Assembly (NCBI GenBank): GCA_963205335.1
Contig: CAUJIM010000091.1
Location: forward strand, 1-58,683
From: Pseudomonadota bacterium
Lineage (GTDB): Bacteria; Pseudomonadota; Gammaproteobacteria; Burkholderiales; Burkholderiaceae_C
DNA length: 58,683 nucleotides
Direction of reading: 5' to 3'
The notes under the pieces were generated by a model that searched no databases, was not told the origin of the DNA, and saw nothing but the letters and a program-made list of their open reading frames with translations. This document shows, in pieces, positions 25,278-33,393 of this stretch. The position numbers were made by a program, and so were the translations under genes. Every line of letters begins with the position of its first letter. Positions within the stretch are counted from its first letter, which is position 1.

Positions 25278-25376
25278 GGGGAAATCACTCTGAAAAAGGG
25301 GTCGGGGCGCGCCGGTGCCAGCACGGGCGCACGCGAAGGCGGTGGCGCGGCGCTGGCGCCGGCCGGGTCGGAGGTG

Positions 25377-25736
25377 TCAGAGCGGCGGCGCGCGCGCGGG
25401 CGGCACCAGCGCGCGCTGCGCGGCCCGGGGCGCGTCCGCCGCCGGGCGCGGCAGCCAGGCGATGGCCGGCAGGGCCGGGGGCGCATCGCCCCACGCGGGC
25501 GGCGGCGGCACGGCCGGCAGGCACAGCGGGCAGTCCAGGTGCACGCCGCCGGGTGCGCCGCCGTCGGCCGGCAGCTGCGGCGCCACCGAGCCCGCGCTGG
25601 TGCACACGGCCTGCAGTGCCGCGGGGTGGGCTGTCGGCGCGGCCATCGCCGCCCCCAGGGTCAGCGCGAACCATGCCAGCACCAGGCGGCCCAGGAGGCC
25701 GGTGGCGGTGTGGCGAAGGCGGGCGAGGGCGGTCAT
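25377..25736 (-). CDS. DUF2946 family membrane-anchored protein
   Basis: Small protein of 119 residues from the ATG at 25736. The N-terminal helix (LGRLVLAWFALTLGAAMAAP) is a signal peptide or anchor. A CPLC motif lies around residue 70, in the sequence LDCPLCLPAVPPPP. This family often sits beside copper proteins and TonB receptors; its function is unknown. A longer reading to 25796 exists but the shorter start places the hydrophobic segment correctly. About 100 bases separate it from the PCu(A)C gene downstream on the same strand, so they may be cotranscribed. Confidence 0.8.
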   Translation of the reverse strand: MTALARLRHTATGLLGRLVLAWFALTLGAAMAAPTAHPAALQAVCTSAGSVAPQLPADGGAPGGVHLDCPLCLPAVPPPPAWGDAPPALPAIAWLPRPAADAPRAAQRALVPPARAPPL

Positions 25737-25859
25737 GGCGCGAGGGTAGCCATGATAGCAATGGGGGCGTGCCGGCGGCGGGCCAGCCGCTACCATTGGC
25801 GCCGCAGCCTCCCAGGCCCGCCGGAACTAAACCCCGGGGTGCCGCTCCCATGTAACGCC

Positions 25860-28049
25860 ATGTTTGCCGACGTTCGACGACAGTTTTCTCGTCTCTTGTT
25901 TTTGATAGCTGCTAGCGCCCTATCCACGGGCGTTTCAGCCCAATTTCTATTGAAATCGGCGAATGCGTCCGCAGGCGGCGGCAGCGTGGTCACGACGCAG
26001 CACGTGCGCGCCGAGCTGGTGGCACAGGCGCCCGAGGGCATCGCGCCGGGCAAGCCGCTGACGCTGGGCCTGCTGCTCACGCACCAGCCCGAGTGGCACA
26101 CCTACTGGCTCAACCCCGGCGATTCGGGCCTGCCTACGCAGTTGCAGTGGACGCTGCCCGCGGGCGTGGACCCGGGTGAGATCGCCTGGCCGGTGCCGCG
26201 CAAGATCCCGATCGGCACGCTGGCCAACTACGGCTACGAGGGCCAGGTGCTGCTGCCGGTGCCGATGACGGTCTCGCGGGTGTTCGCGCCCGCGCCGGGC
26301 GAGACGCAGGCCACCTTCCAGTTGCGGGCGTCGTGGCTGGTGTGCCGCATGGAGTGCGTGCCCGAGGACGGCACGTTCACGCTGCAGGTGCCGCTCGACG
26401 GCGCCACGGCGCTCAACGCGGCCGCGTTCGCTGCGGCCGCGCGGGCCCACCCGGGCCAGCTTGCGGCGCAGGCCGGCAGCGGCGCGCGGGTCGAGGGCGA
26501 CGCCGTGCTGCTGCGCGTCGCCGGCCTGCCCGCCGCGTGGCAGGGCAAGGCGCTGCAGCTGTTTCCCGAGACGCCCGAGGTGGTGCATACCGCCGCCGAG
26601 CCGGCCCAGCGGTGGGACGGCGCGGTCTGGACCGCGCGCATGCCGCTCTCGCCCGAGCGTGCCAGCGGCCCCGAGCCGATGCCAGTGGTGCTGGCGCGGG
26701 ACGGCGCCGGCTGGCGCGTGGACCTGCCGGTCGAAGGCGGCTGGCCGCCGGTGCAGGCGCTGCCCGCGGTGCTCGCAGCGCCCCTCGCTGCGGCCGGGGC
26801 TGGCGCGCCGCGTCCGCCGCCCGTGGTGAGTGCCGCCGCGCCCGGCGTCTGGCTCACGGCGCTGGCGGGCGCGCTGCTCGGCGGCCTGATCCTCAACCTC
26901 ATGCCCTGCGTGTTCCCCATCCTGGCGGTCAAGGTGGCGGGTTTCGCCCGGCACGCGGGCGACCCGCGCGCGCAGCGCATCGGCGGCATCGCCTATACCG
27001 CCGGCGTGGTGCTCTCGTTCGTCGCGCTGGGCTCGCTCATGCTCCTGCTGCGCGCGGCGGGCGAGGCGGTGGGCTGGGGCTTCCAGCTGCAGTCGCCGCT
27101 GGTGGTGGCGCTGCTCGCGGCGCTGTTCACGCTGATCGGGCTGAACCTGGCGGGCGTGTTCGAGTTCGGCCGGATGCTGCCCTCGCGCTGGGCCACGGCG
27201 CAGGCGCGCCACCCGGTGGCGGATGCCTTCCTCACCGGCGTGCTCGCGGTGGCCGTAGCCTCGCCCTGCACCGCGCCGTTCATGGGCGCCTCGCTCGGGC
27301 TCACGCTGTCGCTGCCGGTGGCGCAGGCGCTGGGCATCTTCGCCGCGCTGGGCATGGGCCTGGCGCTGCCCTACCTGCTGGCGAGCTGGTGGCCGGCGGT
27401 GGCGCGCCTGCTGCCGCGCCCCGGCGCGTGGATGCAGACGCTCAGGCACCTTCTGGCCTTCCCGATGTTCGCCACCGTGGTCTGGCTCGTCTGGGTGCTG
27501 GGCCAGCAAAGCGGCATCGACGGCGCGGGGGCGCTGCTGGCGCTGCTGGTGTCGCTGGCCCTGGCGCTCTGGGCGCTGACGCTGCGCGGGCGCGCGCGGG
27601 CCGTGCTTGCTCCGCTATCGGTAGCTGCTTGCGCTTGGCTGGTGCTGGCTTGGGGCCCAAAGGTCATTGAAATGCAGGTGCCGGCGGCGGCCGCGCAGGG
27701 CGTGTCGGCCAACGGCTGGCAGGCCTGGCGCGCCGAGCTGCCCGCCGAGCTGGTGGCGCAGGGCCGGCCGGTGTTCGTGGACTACACCGCCGCCTGGTGC
27801 GTCACCTGCCAGTACAACAAGAAGACCACGCTGGCGGACCCGGACGTGCGGCAGGACTTCGCCGACAAGAAGGTGGCGCTGCTGCTGGCCGACTGGACGC
27901 GGCGCGACCCGGCCATCACCGCCTCGATCGCGGCGCTGGGCCGAAGCGGCGTGCCGCTGTACGTGCTGTACGCGCCGGGCCGGGCGCCGGTGGTGTTCAG
28001 CGAGATCCTGGGCGTGCAGCCGCTGCGCGCTGCGCTGGCCGCGCTGTAG
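25860..28049 (+). CDS. dsbD: DsbD/ScsB-type thiol:disulfide interchange protein
   Basis: Inner-membrane reductase carrying electrons from cytoplasmic thioredoxin to periplasmic cysteines, 729 residues. A signal peptide spans residues 11-27. The N-terminal periplasmic domain (to about 330) has the ScsB-like features WHTYWLNPGDSG and a Cys pair, CRMEC, near 161-165. The CcdA-like membrane domain starts near 335 with NLMPCVFPILAVKVAG and has a second Cys motif in SPCTAPFMG. The C-terminal thioredoxin-like domain has WCVTC near 646-650. Its domain order and the neighbouring copper genes favour the ScsB subtype (copper stress) over the classic DsbD, but this is an inference. Two copies of a short repeat lie inside the coding sequence (separate entries). 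No ribosome-binding site is visible at the ATG at 25860. Confidence 0.92.
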   Translation: MFADVRRQFSRLLFLIAASALSTGVSAQFLLKSANASAGGGSVVTTQHVRAELVAQAPEGIAPGKPLTLGLLLTHQPEWHTYWLNPGDSGLPTQLQWTLPAGVDPGEIAWPVPRKIPIGTLANYGYEGQVLLPVPMTVSRVFAPAPGETQATFQLRASWLVCRMECVPEDGTFTLQVPLDGATALNAAAFAAAARAHPGQLAAQAGSGARVEGDAVLLRVAGLPAAWQGKALQLFPETPEVVHTAAEPAQRWDGAVWTARMPLSPERASGPEPMPVVLARDGAGWRVDLPVEGGWPPVQALPAVLAAPLAAAGAGAPRPPPVVSAAAPGVWLTALAGALLGGLILNLMPCVFPILAVKVAGFARHAGDPRAQRIGGIAYTAGVVLSFVALGSLMLLLRAAGEAVGWGFQLQSPLVVALLAALFTLIGLNLAGVFEFGRMLPSRWATAQARHPVADAFLTGVLAVAVASPCTAPFMGASLGLTLSLPVAQALGIFAALGMGLALPYLLASWWPAVARLLPRPGAWMQTLRHLLAFPMFATVVWLVWVLGQQSGIDGAGALLALLVSLALALWALTLRGRARAVLAPLSVAACAWLVLAWGPKVIEMQVPAAAAQGVSANGWQAWRAELPAELVAQGRPVFVDYTAAWCVTCQYNKKTTLADPDVRQDFADKKVALLLADWTRRDPAITASIAALGRSGVPLYVLYAPGRAPVVFSEILGVQPLRAALAAL
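25898..25957 (+). repeat. Palindromic repeat family 1, copy B, inside the dsbD signal peptide
   Basis: The run from TTTTTGATAGCTGCTAGCGC through GGGCGTTTCAGCCC to ATTGAAATC matches the family pattern seen at 6003 (reverse strand) and 40957. It is read in frame as residues 13 to about 33 of the DsbD-like protein, the hydrophobic core and cleavage region of its signal peptide. The similarity is at the nucleotide level and covers about 55 bases. Confidence 0.65.
27608..27674 (+). repeat. Palindromic repeat family 1, copy C, inside dsbD near the last membrane helix
   Basis: GGTAGCTGCTTGCGCTTGG, then GGGGCCCAAA and a CATTGAAATG tail follow the family order (TAGCTG, GCGCTT, GGCC, ATTGAAAT). It encodes residues 583 to about 605, a hydrophobic segment (VAACAWLVLAW) joining the membrane domain to the C-terminal thioredoxin domain. 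It shares the ATTGAAAT tail with copy B, 1.7 kb upstream in the same gene. Confidence 0.6.
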
Positions 28050-28055
28050 GGCCGT

Positions 28056-28979
28056 TCAGCCGCCCGCCTGCTGCAGTTCCAGCGCCCGCTGGTAGAGCGC
28101 GTTGCGCGGCGCGCCGCTGAGGCTGGCGGCGATGCGCACCGCGGTCTTGAGCGGCAGCTCGGGCAGCAGCAGGCGCAGCGCGGCGTCGCCCGCGCCGTCG
28201 CCGGGCGCGCTGTCGCCGGCCAGCGGGTGCAGCAGCACGACGAACTCGCCGCGCGTGCGCTGTGGCGCGCCTTCCAGCCACTGTGCGGCGGCGCTCGCGG
28301 CCATGGTGGCGATCTCCTCGAACTGCTTGGTCAGCTCGCGCGCCAGCGTCACGCGGCGCTCGCCCAGCGGGGCCAGTTCGCGCGCCAGCTGCGCGATGCG
28401 GTGCGGCGCTTCGAGCAGCACGGCGCAGCGCCGCTCCTGCTGCAGCGACGAGAGCACTTCGCGCCGCTCGGCCGCGCGCGTGGGCAGGAAGCCGACGAAG
28501 ACGAAGCCGCCCGCGTCGTCCGCCGGCGCGAGCGCGCCCGCGGCGCTGAGCGCGCAGGTGACGCTGCTCGCGCCCGGCAGCGGGATGCAGCGGTGCCCGG
28601 CGGCGCGCGCCGCGGCCACCAGCCGCGCGCCCGGGTCGCTCACCGCGGGCGTGCCGGCATCGCTCAGGCAGGCCACGCGCCGCCCCTGGGCCAGGTGCTC
28701 CAGCACGGCCTGCGCCGCCTGCGCCTCGTTGTGCCGGTGCAGTGCGAGCCATTGCTCGGGCCGCTTGTCGATGCCGTAGGCGCGCAGCAGCTCGCGCGAG
28801 TGGCGCGTGTCCTCGCAGGCCAGCAGGTCGGCCAGGTCGAGCACGTGCAGCGCGCGCAGCGTGATGTCGGCCAGGTTGCCTATGGGCGTGGCGACGACGT
28901 AGAGCGCGCCCTTCGGATAATCCTGCGCAGCGGCCGCGTCGCGCGCGGCGGCAAGGGCAGTGGCGTAGGAGGCGCTCAA
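28056..28979 (-). CDS. rsmI: 16S rRNA 2'-O-methyltransferase RsmI
   Basis: SAM-dependent enzyme that methylates C1402 of 16S rRNA, 307 residues. Signatures: ALYVVATPIGNLADIT, CEDTRHSRELL, LSDAGTPAVSDPG and FVGFLPTRAAER. The start is a TTG at 28979 with GAGGA upstream; no in-frame ATG precedes the conserved part. The TTG overlaps the ATG of yraN on the other strand by one base, so the two divergent genes share no spacer and their promoters must lie inside each other's coding DNA. Confidence 0.96.
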   Translation of the reverse strand: MSASYATALAAARDAAAAQDYPKGALYVVATPIGNLADITLRALHVLDLADLLACEDTRHSRELLRAYGIDKRPEQWLALHRHNEAQAAQAVLEHLAQGRRVACLSDAGTPAVSDPGARLVAAARAAGHRCIPLPGASSVTCALSAAGALAPADDAGGFVFVGFLPTRAAERREVLSSLQQERRCAVLLEAPHRIAQLARELAPLGERRVTLARELTKQFEEIATMAASAAAQWLEGAPQRTRGEFVVLLHPLAGDSAPGDGAGDAALRLLLPELPLKTAVRIAASLSGAPRNALYQRALELQQAGG

Positions 28980-29371
28980 TGGGATTCCTCGGTGGCAAAG
29001 GGGACGGCCGGGCGGTGACCAGCCGGGTGCGGGGACAGCGGGCGGAAGACGCCGCGCTGGCGTACCTGCGCGCGGCGGGCCTGGCCCTGGTCGAGCGCAA
29101 TTATCGAACGCCCGGGCGGGGCGGCGGCGAGATCGACCTGATCCTGCGCGAGCGCGACGGCACGCTGGTATTCGTCGAGGTGCGCAGCCGCCAGAGCGCG
29201 GATTTCGGCGGCGCGCCGGGCAGCATAGGCGCGGTCAAGCAGCGGCGCATCGTCTTCGCCGCGCGCCACTACCTGATGCGCTGGCCGTCGCCCCCGCCAT
29301 GCCGCTTCGACGCGGTGCTGATCGGCCCCGACGGCGTGCAGTGGCTGCGCGCCGCGTTCGACGCGGACTGA
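28979..29371 (+). CDS. yraN: YraN family protein (UPF0102), endonuclease-like fold
   Basis: Protein of 130 residues related to Holliday-junction resolvase-like nucleases. The family core is seen: GQRAEDAALAYLRAAGL, then ERNYRTPGRGGGEIDLI with an Asp, then FVEVRSRQS with the Glu-X-Lys/Arg-type motif. AGGAGG sits seven bases before the ATG. Its role is unknown. It is head to head with rsmI, a pairing widespread in proteobacteria, and convergent with fliE. Confidence 0.94.
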   Translation: MGFLGGKGDGRAVTSRVRGQRAEDAALAYLRAAGLALVERNYRTPGRGGGEIDLILRERDGTLVFVEVRSRQSADFGGAPGSIGAVKQRRIVFAARHYLMRWPSPPPCRFDAVLIGPDGVQWLRAAFDAD

Positions 29372-29384
29372 GGCGCCGCGCGCG

Positions 29385-29696
29385 CTACACCTGCATGTTC
29401 ATGATGTCGGTATAGGCCTGCACCAGGCGGTTGCGCACGTGCAGCGTGGCCTGGAAGCCCACCTGGGCCTTCTGGATGGCCACCATGGTTTCCTCGATGC
29501 TGACGTTGGGGTTCTCCAGCTGCACCTGTTTCTGCAGCTCGTCCGCCGTGCCCTGCGCCGCGCTCACCGAGGACAGGGCGTTCCTGAGGGCGCCGGAGAA
29601 ACCGGCCTCTTGCGCGCCGCCCTGGGGCGTGGCGGCGCGCCGTGCCGCCAGCGCGCTGGTGAGCGGCAGGGGGGTGCTGGAAATGCGCAGGTCCAT
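29385..29696 (-). CDS. fliE: Flagellar hook-basal body protein FliE
   Basis: Adapter between the MS ring and rod, 103 residues from the ATG at 29696. A longer in-frame reading adds an unrelated N-terminus and is rejected. The C-terminal segment NVSIEETMVAIQKAQVGFQA followed by VRNRLVQAYTDIMNMQV is diagnostic of FliE. It is divergent from fliF, with 178 bases between the starts. Confidence 0.95.
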   Translation of the reverse strand: MDLRISSTPLPLTSALAARRAATPQGGAQEAGFSGALRNALSSVSAAQGTADELQKQVQLENPNVSIEETMVAIQKAQVGFQATLHVRNRLVQAYTDIMNMQV

Positions 29697-29756
29697 GGCG
29701 TGTGTCCGAGGCTTGGCGAGTGGCCCGATCGTAGGCGGTGGCCACCCTGCCGGCGC

Positions 29757-29773
29757 GGCAAATAAACGGCCAA
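29757..29773 (-). promoter_or_regulatory. Weak sigma-54-like element upstream of fliE
   Basis: On the minus strand TTGGCC, then GTTTAT, then TTGCC gives GG and GC separated by exactly 10 bases, as in -24/-12 promoters, about 60 bases upstream of the fliE ATG. Only the core matches well. Betaproteobacterial flagellar genes usually do not depend on sigma-54, so this may be chance. Confidence 0.22.
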
Positions 29774-29874
29774 TCGGGCGCCTTATCGCGGGAACGTGGC
29801 AGGGGGTGGCAGGAATAATCGCCGCACTGCCCCTGCCCGCGGGTGCCGTCAGCCTTCTTTGGGAACCACACACG

Positions 29875-31578
29875 ATGCCTTCCGCCGCCGTTGCCGAAAT
29901 GCCGATCGCCCCGCCGCCGCTGGCCGCCGCTTCGTGGCCGCAGCGGTTCGCGTCGCTGGATCGCGCGGCGCGCGTGCGCCTGGTGCTGGGCGTGGCGCTG
30001 TTCGCCGCGATGGTGGTGGCCGCGGCGTTCTTCGCCAGCCGGCCGGATTACCGCGTGCTGTTCACCAGCCTGAGCGACAAGGACGGCGGCGCGATCGTCG
30101 CGCAGCTGGCGCAGATGAACGTGCCCTACAAGTATTCCGAGGGCGGCGGCGCCATCATGGTGCCGGCCGAGCGGGTGCACGACGTGCGCCTGCGCCTGGC
30201 GTCCCAGGGCCTGCCCAAGGGCTCGGTGGCCGGCTTCGAGGCGACCGAGAGCAGCCGTTTCGGCGTCACCCAGTTCCAGGAGCGGCTCAATTTCCAGCGC
30301 GGGCTCGAAGGCGAGCTCACGCGCTCGATCCAGGCGCTGGCCTCGGTGCAGAGCGCGCGCGTGCACCTGGCGCTGCCGAACCAGAACGGGTTCTTTCGCG
30401 AGCAGCAGAAACCGTCGGCCTCGGTGCTGGTGAGCCTGTACCCGGGGCGCTTCCTCGACCGCACGCAGCTGGCCGGCATCGTGCACCTGGTGGCCTCCAG
30501 CGTGCCCGAGCTGGCGCCCGCGGCCGTGAGCGTGCTCGACGACACCGGCAAGCTGCTGTCGCAGCCGGCCGATGCGGCGGGCGGTGCCGTCGACGGCGAG
30601 CAGCTCGCCTACGCGCAGCAGATCGAGCAGCAGTACGCGCGGCGCATCGTCGACATCCTCGCGCCCATCGTCGGGCGCGACAACGTCAAGGCGCAGGTCG
30701 CCGCCGACCTGGATTTCAGCCAGACCGAGTCGACCACCGAACACCACCGCCCGAACCTCGCCACCGATGCGAGCGCCGTGCGCAGCCAGCAGATCGTCGA
30801 GAGCGCGGGCACGCAGGGCTCGCAGCTGCCGGCGGGCGTGCCCGGCGCGGTGAGCAACCAGCCGCCGCAGAATGCCTCGGCGCCGATCAACGGCGCCAAT
30901 CCGGCGCCGTCGGCCGGCGCGCCGGGTGCGGGAGGGGCGGGCGCGGGCAGCGTCGGCCGCCGCGAGCTGACGACCAACTACGAGGTCGACAAGACCACCA
31001 GCGTCACGCGTGCCGCGATGGGCGTGATCCGGCGCGTCAATGCCGCCGTGGTGGTGAACTACCAGTCGGTGGTCGAGGCCCCCGGCAAGCCGGCGGTGAA
31101 CAAGGCGCTCTCGCCCGAGCAGATCGAGCAGATGACGGCGCTGGTGCGCGAGGCGGTGGGCTTCAACAAGGAGCGCGGCGACTCGGTCAACCTGGTGAAT
31201 GCACCGTTCAAGGTCGACGAGGCGGCGCCGGTCGATGCGCCGCTGTGGAAGCAGCCCGAGGTGATCGAGCTGGCGCGCAGCCTGGGCTGGCCGCTCGGGC
31301 TGTCGCTCGCCGCCGCCCTGCTGCTGCTGGGCGTGGTGCGGCCGGTGCTGCGGTCGATGGGCCCGCGGGGCGCGAAAGACGGCGCGCCGCAGCCCGCGAG
31401 GAAGCTCGACGCGATCGCGTCGGAGCGGATCGAGCGTCCCGCGCTGCCCGCGCCGGTGGACGAGGCGCCGCAGGCGCCCACCGACGAGCAGCTGCGCCTG
31501 GCGGACGCGCGCACGCTGGCGAAGGAAAACCCGGTGGCGGTGGCCAACATCGTCAAGTCGTGGGTCAACGGCGAATGA
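29875..31578 (+). CDS. fliF: Flagellar MS-ring protein FliF
   Basis: Inner-membrane ring subunit, 567 residues from the ATG at 29875. A first membrane helix (VLGVALFAAMVVAAAFFAS) is near residue 40; the ring-building domains follow with YRVLFTSLSDKDGGAIV and FQRGLEGELTRSIQALASV. A second helix (LGLSLAAALLLLGVV) is near residue 480, and the acidic C-terminal tail binds FliG. An AATAAT box about 60 bases upstream of the start may be its -10. First of the fli operon on this strand. Confidence 0.97.
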   Translation: MPSAAVAEMPIAPPPLAAASWPQRFASLDRAARVRLVLGVALFAAMVVAAAFFASRPDYRVLFTSLSDKDGGAIVAQLAQMNVPYKYSEGGGAIMVPAERVHDVRLRLASQGLPKGSVAGFEATESSRFGVTQFQERLNFQRGLEGELTRSIQALASVQSARVHLALPNQNGFFREQQKPSASVLVSLYPGRFLDRTQLAGIVHLVASSVPELAPAAVSVLDDTGKLLSQPADAAGGAVDGEQLAYAQQIEQQYARRIVDILAPIVGRDNVKAQVAADLDFSQTESTTEHHRPNLATDASAVRSQQIVESAGTQGSQLPAGVPGAVSNQPPQNASAPINGANPAPSAGAPGAGGAGAGSVGRRELTTNYEVDKTTSVTRAAMGVIRRVNAAVVVNYQSVVEAPGKPAVNKALSPEQIEQMTALVREAVGFNKERGDSVNLVNAPFKVDEAAPVDAPLWKQPEVIELARSLGWPLGLSLAAALLLLGVVRPVLRSMGPRGAKDGAPQPARKLDAIASERIERPALPAPVDEAPQAPTDEQLRLADARTLAKENPVAVANIVKSWVNGE

Positions 31579-31608
31579 CCGCGGCGCCCCGTCAGGAGTG
31601 ATTCCAAC

Positions 31609-32604
31609 ATGGACGAACAGGGTCTCAACGACGCCGCCATCCTGCTGATGTCCCTCGGCGAGGAGGAGGCGGGAGAGGTCTTCAAGCACCTGTCGCCCAA
31701 GGAGGTGCAGAAGCTCGGCGAGACGATCGCCCGCATGCGCACGGTTTCCCGGGAGAAGGTGGGGGACGTGGTGCGCCGCTTCACCGACGAGGCGGCCGCG
31801 CAGAGCCTGCTGGTGTCCGACACCGGCACCTACGTGCGCTCCGTCCTCAAGCGCGCGCTGGGCGACGACAAGGCCGCGCTGCTGCTCGACCGGATCCTGC
31901 AGGGCGGCGACGTCTCGGGCATCGAGAGCCTGAAGTGGATGGATTCGCTCGCGGTGGCCGAGCTGCTGCGCAACGAGCACCCGCAGATCGCCGCGGCGAT
32001 CCTGGTGCACCTCGACCCCGAGCAGGCGTCGGCCATCCTGGAGCAGTTCAACGACCGCCAGCGCGGCGAGATCCTGCTGCGCATCGCCACGCTCGAAGGC
32101 ATCCAGCCGGTGGCGCTCAAGGACCTGAACGAGGTGCTGTACAAGGCGCTCGCGGGGACCGACAAGGTGCGCAAGAGCTCGCTCGGCGGGGTCGCGGCGA
32201 CCGCCGAGATCGTCAACCTGCTCGGATCGGGCACCGATGTCACGGCGCTGGAAAGCATCCGCGAGCACGATCCCGACCTGGCGCAGAAGATCATGGACAA
32301 GATGTTCGTGTTCGACGACGTGATGCGGCTCGACGACCGCGCCATCCAGGCGGTACTGCGCGAAGTGGTGTCCGAGACGCTGGTGGTGGCGCTCAAGGGG
32401 GCGCAGCCGGAGCTGCGCGACAAATTCCTCTCCAACATGTCTTCGCGCGCGGCCGAGGCCCTGCGCGAGGACCTGGAGTCGCGCGGGCCGATGCGCCTGT
32501 CGGAGGTCGAGGCGCAGCAGAAGGAAATCCTCAAGACCGTGCGCCGCCTGGCCGACGAGGGGCAGATCGCTTTGTCCGGCGGGGGCGACGATGCGTTTGT
32601 CTGA
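31609..32604 (+). CDS. fliG: Flagellar motor switch protein FliG
   Basis: C-ring protein that contacts the stators, 331 residues, typical length. NDAAILLMSLGEEEAGEVFK at the N-terminus binds FliF. The middle domain carries the EHPQ motif (LLRNEHPQIAAAILVHLD). The C-terminal domain holds charged torque residues in FVFDDVMRLDDRAIQAVLRE and in a later LREDLESRG segment. It starts 30 bases after fliF. Confidence 0.98.
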   Translation: MDEQGLNDAAILLMSLGEEEAGEVFKHLSPKEVQKLGETIARMRTVSREKVGDVVRRFTDEAAAQSLLVSDTGTYVRSVLKRALGDDKAALLLDRILQGGDVSGIESLKWMDSLAVAELLRNEHPQIAAAILVHLDPEQASAILEQFNDRQRGEILLRIATLEGIQPVALKDLNEVLYKALAGTDKVRKSSLGGVAATAEIVNLLGSGTDVTALESIREHDPDLAQKIMDKMFVFDDVMRLDDRAIQAVLREVVSETLVVALKGAQPELRDKFLSNMSSRAAEALREDLESRGPMRLSEVEAQQKEILKTVRRLADEGQIALSGGGDDAFV

Positions 32605-32670
32605 AGCAGGGCCGAACCCGTGCGCGCACGCTCCGGCGCGTCTGCGCCATACCGCCGAAGGCCGCCGCAC

Positions 32671-33393
32671 ATGACATCTTCCGGCACGCGCCACTACTCC
32701 CGCTTCATTCCCGGCGAGGAAATCGCCGACGTCGCGCTCTGGCAGTTCGGCGACATCCTGGCAGCCGAAGGCGCCCTGCTGCCCGTGCCGTCGTCCGCCG
32801 CGGCGCAGGAGGCGCCCCTCGTCGTCGAGGAGCCGCTGCACCAGGAACAGTTGCGCCAGGCCTGCGAGGCGGCGCACGCGCAGGGACTCGCCGAGGGCCG
32901 GGCGCAGGCCGAGCAGGAATGGCGCCAGCGCCTGGACGACTACGCGGCGGGACAGGGGCGGGACGCGGCCCGGCGCCTGGCGCAGGTGGCGCAGGCCTTC
33001 GAGGAGAGCCTGGGCGGGCTGCAGCAATCGACGGCCGAGGAGCTGCTCGCGCTCGCCTGCGACATCGCGCGCCAGGTGGTGCGCCAGGAGCTGCACGCCG
33101 ACCCGCGCGCCCTGCTGCCCGTGGTGCGCGAGGCGCTGGCGGCGCTGGCGCCGGACAGCGGCCCGACGGTGCGCCTGCACCCGGACGACTGGGGCCGGCT
33201 CGAGACCGCGCTGCGCGAGGAATTCGGGAGCGCGCGCGTGCAGTGGCAGCCCGATCCGGCGATCGCGCCGGGAGGGTGCAGCGTCGAATGCGCGGGCGCG
33301 GTGGTCGATGGCACGCTGGAGACCCGCTGGCGCCGGGCGATTGCCGCGCTCGGCCTGGTGTCGGCGTGGCGGGAGATGGGCGATGGCCGTTGA
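32671..33393 (+). CDS. fliH: Flagellar export ATPase regulator FliH
   Basis: Cytoplasmic stator-like partner of FliI, 240 residues from the ATG at 32671. The reading frame opens earlier, at 32620, with a basic leader that looks spurious. The N-terminus ([17 protein letters not shown]) is typical, followed by an acidic, Glu/Gln-rich coiled coil and a C-terminal domain ([20 protein letters not shown]) resembling V/F-ATPase subunits. It overlaps fliI by 11 bases. Confidence 0.93.
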   Translation: MTSSGTRHYSRFIPGEEIADVALWQFGDILAAEGALLPVPSSAAAQEAPLVVEEPLHQEQLRQACEAAHAQGLAEGRAQAEQEWRQRLDDYAAGQGRDAARRLAQVAQAFEESLGGLQQSTAEELLALACDIARQVVRQELHADPRALLPVVREALAALAPDSGPTVRLHPDDWGRLETALREEFGSARVQWQPDPAIAPGGCSVECAGAVVDGTLETRWRRAIAALGLVSAWREMGDGR

